A DNA stretch of 12,572 nt from an uncultured bacterium (GTDB lineage: Bacteria > Patescibacteriota > Minisyncoccia > Phycocordibacterales > UBA1006): assembly GCA_903920485.1 (NCBI GenBank), contig CAIXMG010000093.1, positions 1 through 12,572 of the forward strand, in the 5' to 3' direction. The translations under genes were made by a program, and so were the position numbers. Positions 11,544 to 12,572 of the stretch are shown one piece after another. The notes beneath the pieces are model-generated. The model searched no databases and was not told the origin of the DNA. It saw only the letters and a program-made list of their open reading frames with translations. Every line of letters begins with the position of its first letter. Positions within the stretch are counted from its first letter, which is position 1.

Positions 11544-12572
11544 CTATCCTACAATCGCAATGATTACGCCCACGATCGCCGCCATGAGGCTGATGATCCA
11601 GTAGCGCATCACGATCTTTTCTCGAGACCAGCCGAGCGCCTGGAAATGATGGTGGAGCGGTGCGATTCTGAAGACCTTTCTACCGAAATACTTCTTGCTG
11701 AAAATCTGAACCGTTGACGAGAACGACGTTGCAACCAGAAGAATGCCGATAATGGGAAGGACCAGTACCGAATTCGTCATGAATGCGATGATGGCAAGCG
11801 CCAAGGTGAGGCCGAGCATGCCCGTCTCGCCCATGTAGAAACGCGCCGGCGGGATGTTGAACCACAAAAATGCGAGAATGCTTCCCGCAATCACGAAGCA
11901 CAAGGCAGCGATATCGATGAAGTCCTTGACGTAGGCGATTACCCCGAAGGACGCGAACGCGACAGCCATGACCCCTCCGGCGAGGCCGTCGATGCCGTCA
12001 ATCACCCGCGACGAAAAGGTACCAAGGACTACGAGCACGAAGAATGGGATGAACAGCCAACCCAGATGCACATCACCGTAAAACGGCACGTGAACATAGT
12101 CCATACCGAGCTTATTGTAAAACCACAGCGATGCGAGAAGTCCGATGACCGCGACCACCGTCACGAGGTACTTGCTAGGCATCCCTTGTCGCATGAACTT
12201 GAACTTGTCCGTGAAGATTTCAAAGAAGTCCTCGAGGAGGCCGAACAGCCCTCCGAAGAAAAGTGCGGCAAGCGGCAACAACGTCTGCCCTCGGGACAAG
12301 AAGTCGAGTTTGAGGAGGACAGGGTCGCGCGTGATCTTTGAGAGGAAAAACATTCCGAGGATGACGACCAGCGTCGAAACCCAGATGATGATGTCACCGA
12401 CACGAGGTGTTCCCGTCTCGACCTTTTCATCATGGATCTTCTTGAACGCCTCACTCATCGCGTCGTCGTTGTCTTGCCGAGAGACGCGCTTCCACAACCG
12501 AAAGCGATAGAAATATCGCGTGAACGCCGGCGTAATCAGGATGCCGACGATGAAGGAGAGAACTGCGGGCAG
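11544..12572 (-). CDS. mraY: MraY phospho-MurNAc-pentapeptide transferase (5' end outside the window)
   Basis: MraY transfers phospho-MurNAc-pentapeptide to undecaprenyl phosphate to form lipid I in the cytoplasmic membrane. The frame is open to the window edge (first codons LPAVLSFIVGILITP), so the N-terminus is missing; an internal TTG at 12497 is not the real start. Numbering from the edge, motifs are KVETGTPRVGDIII (50-63), GLLEDFFEIF (111-120), RVIDGIDGLAGG (189-200), FNIPPARFYMGETGMLGL (238-255) and APLHHHFQALGW (304-315). Multiple membrane helices are present. Two Mg/catalytic carboxylate positions are Glu rather than Asp: the DD pair reads E114-D115, and the MGDxG motif reads MGETG (E249). 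The APLHHHF loop is intact. In standard dcw clusters murD follows; here the inverted-repeat element and ftsW follow. It ends with TAG. Confidence 0.94.
   Translation of the reverse strand: MPAVLSFIVGILITPAFTRYFYRFRLWKRVSRQDNDDAMSEAFKKIHDEKVETGTPRVGDIIIWVSTLVVILGMFFLSKITRDPVLLKLDFLSRGQTLLPLAALFFGGLFGLLEDFFEIFTDKFKFMRQGMPSKYLVTVVAVIGLLASLWFYNKLGMDYVHVPFYGDVHLGWLFIPFFVLVVLGTFSSRVIDGIDGLAGGVMAVAFASFGVIAYVKDFIDIAALCFVIAGSILAFLWFNIPPARFYMGETGMLGLTLALAIIAFMTNSVLVLPIIGILLVATSFSSTVQIFSKKYFGRKVFRIAPLHHHFQALGWSREKIVMRYWIISLMAAIVGVIIAIVG

Noticed and set aside
11093..11563. Plus-strand open frame crossing the inverted-repeat element
   Set aside because: It is antisense to ftsW and its tail encodes the repeat hairpins; composition and context mark it as a shadow of ftsW.
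1..12572. tRNA or rRNA genes
   Set aside because: I saw no cloverleaf with a GGTTCGAAT-type arm and no rRNA-like sequence; the intergenic gaps are mostly under 110 nt and filled by promoters, terminators or the repeat.

Overview
The window looks like chromosome of a Patescibacteria (Candidate Phyla Radiation, CPR) bacterium of moderate GC content. This is inferred from the shortened glutamyl-tRNA synthetase, the unusual MraY motifs (ED for DD, MGETG for MGDxG), the rearranged mraY/ftsW/murG cluster and the absence of clear Shine-Dalgarno sequences. No 16S gene or other decisive marker is present. The standard genetic code fits: TGG encodes Trp, and TAG, TAA and TGA are all used as stops.

Layout. 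Almost everything is on the minus strand. From the right edge leftward in transcription order: mraY (its 5' end is cut by the window edge); a compact inverted-repeat element of about 137 bp; ftsW; an MTH1-like NUDIX hydrolase; a terminator; and murG with its own promoter. These are the core lipid II synthesis and septal peptidoglycan genes, without murD between mraY and ftsW. Next comes a plus-strand island of two helical proteins of unknown function (7140-7724 and 7839-8456). They appear to be diverged paralogs, each with its own promoter and terminator. Then, on the minus strand again: gltX overlapping an EnvC/NlpD-like M23 peptidase gene; an operon of a membrane-anchored extracellular protein gene (broken by an in-frame TAG), a BCP/PrxQ peroxiredoxin and a conserved hypothetical; a six-helix membrane protein; a Vsr-type endonuclease; a 50-residue DUF5670-like membrane protein; a TspO/MBR protein; a small secreted Gln-rich protein; and a basic 73-residue hypothetical protein.

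How it works together. The window combines cell-wall synthesis and cell-wall hydrolysis (mraY, ftsW, murG, M23), translation (gltX), and oxidative or DNA damage housekeeping (peroxiredoxin, NUDIX, Vsr), plus several unknown membrane or secreted proteins. Many genes are separated by intrinsic terminators and have individual promoters. Promoters fall into two patterns: -10 boxes, often extended (TGCTATACT/TGCTATAAT), lying 6-9 nt before the start codon and predicting nearly leaderless mRNAs; and promoters 30-45 nt upstream giving leaders of about 30 nt. The most novel elements are the plus-strand paralog pair, the leaderless promoter architecture, the inverted-repeat element inside the cell-wall cluster and the atypical MraY active site.
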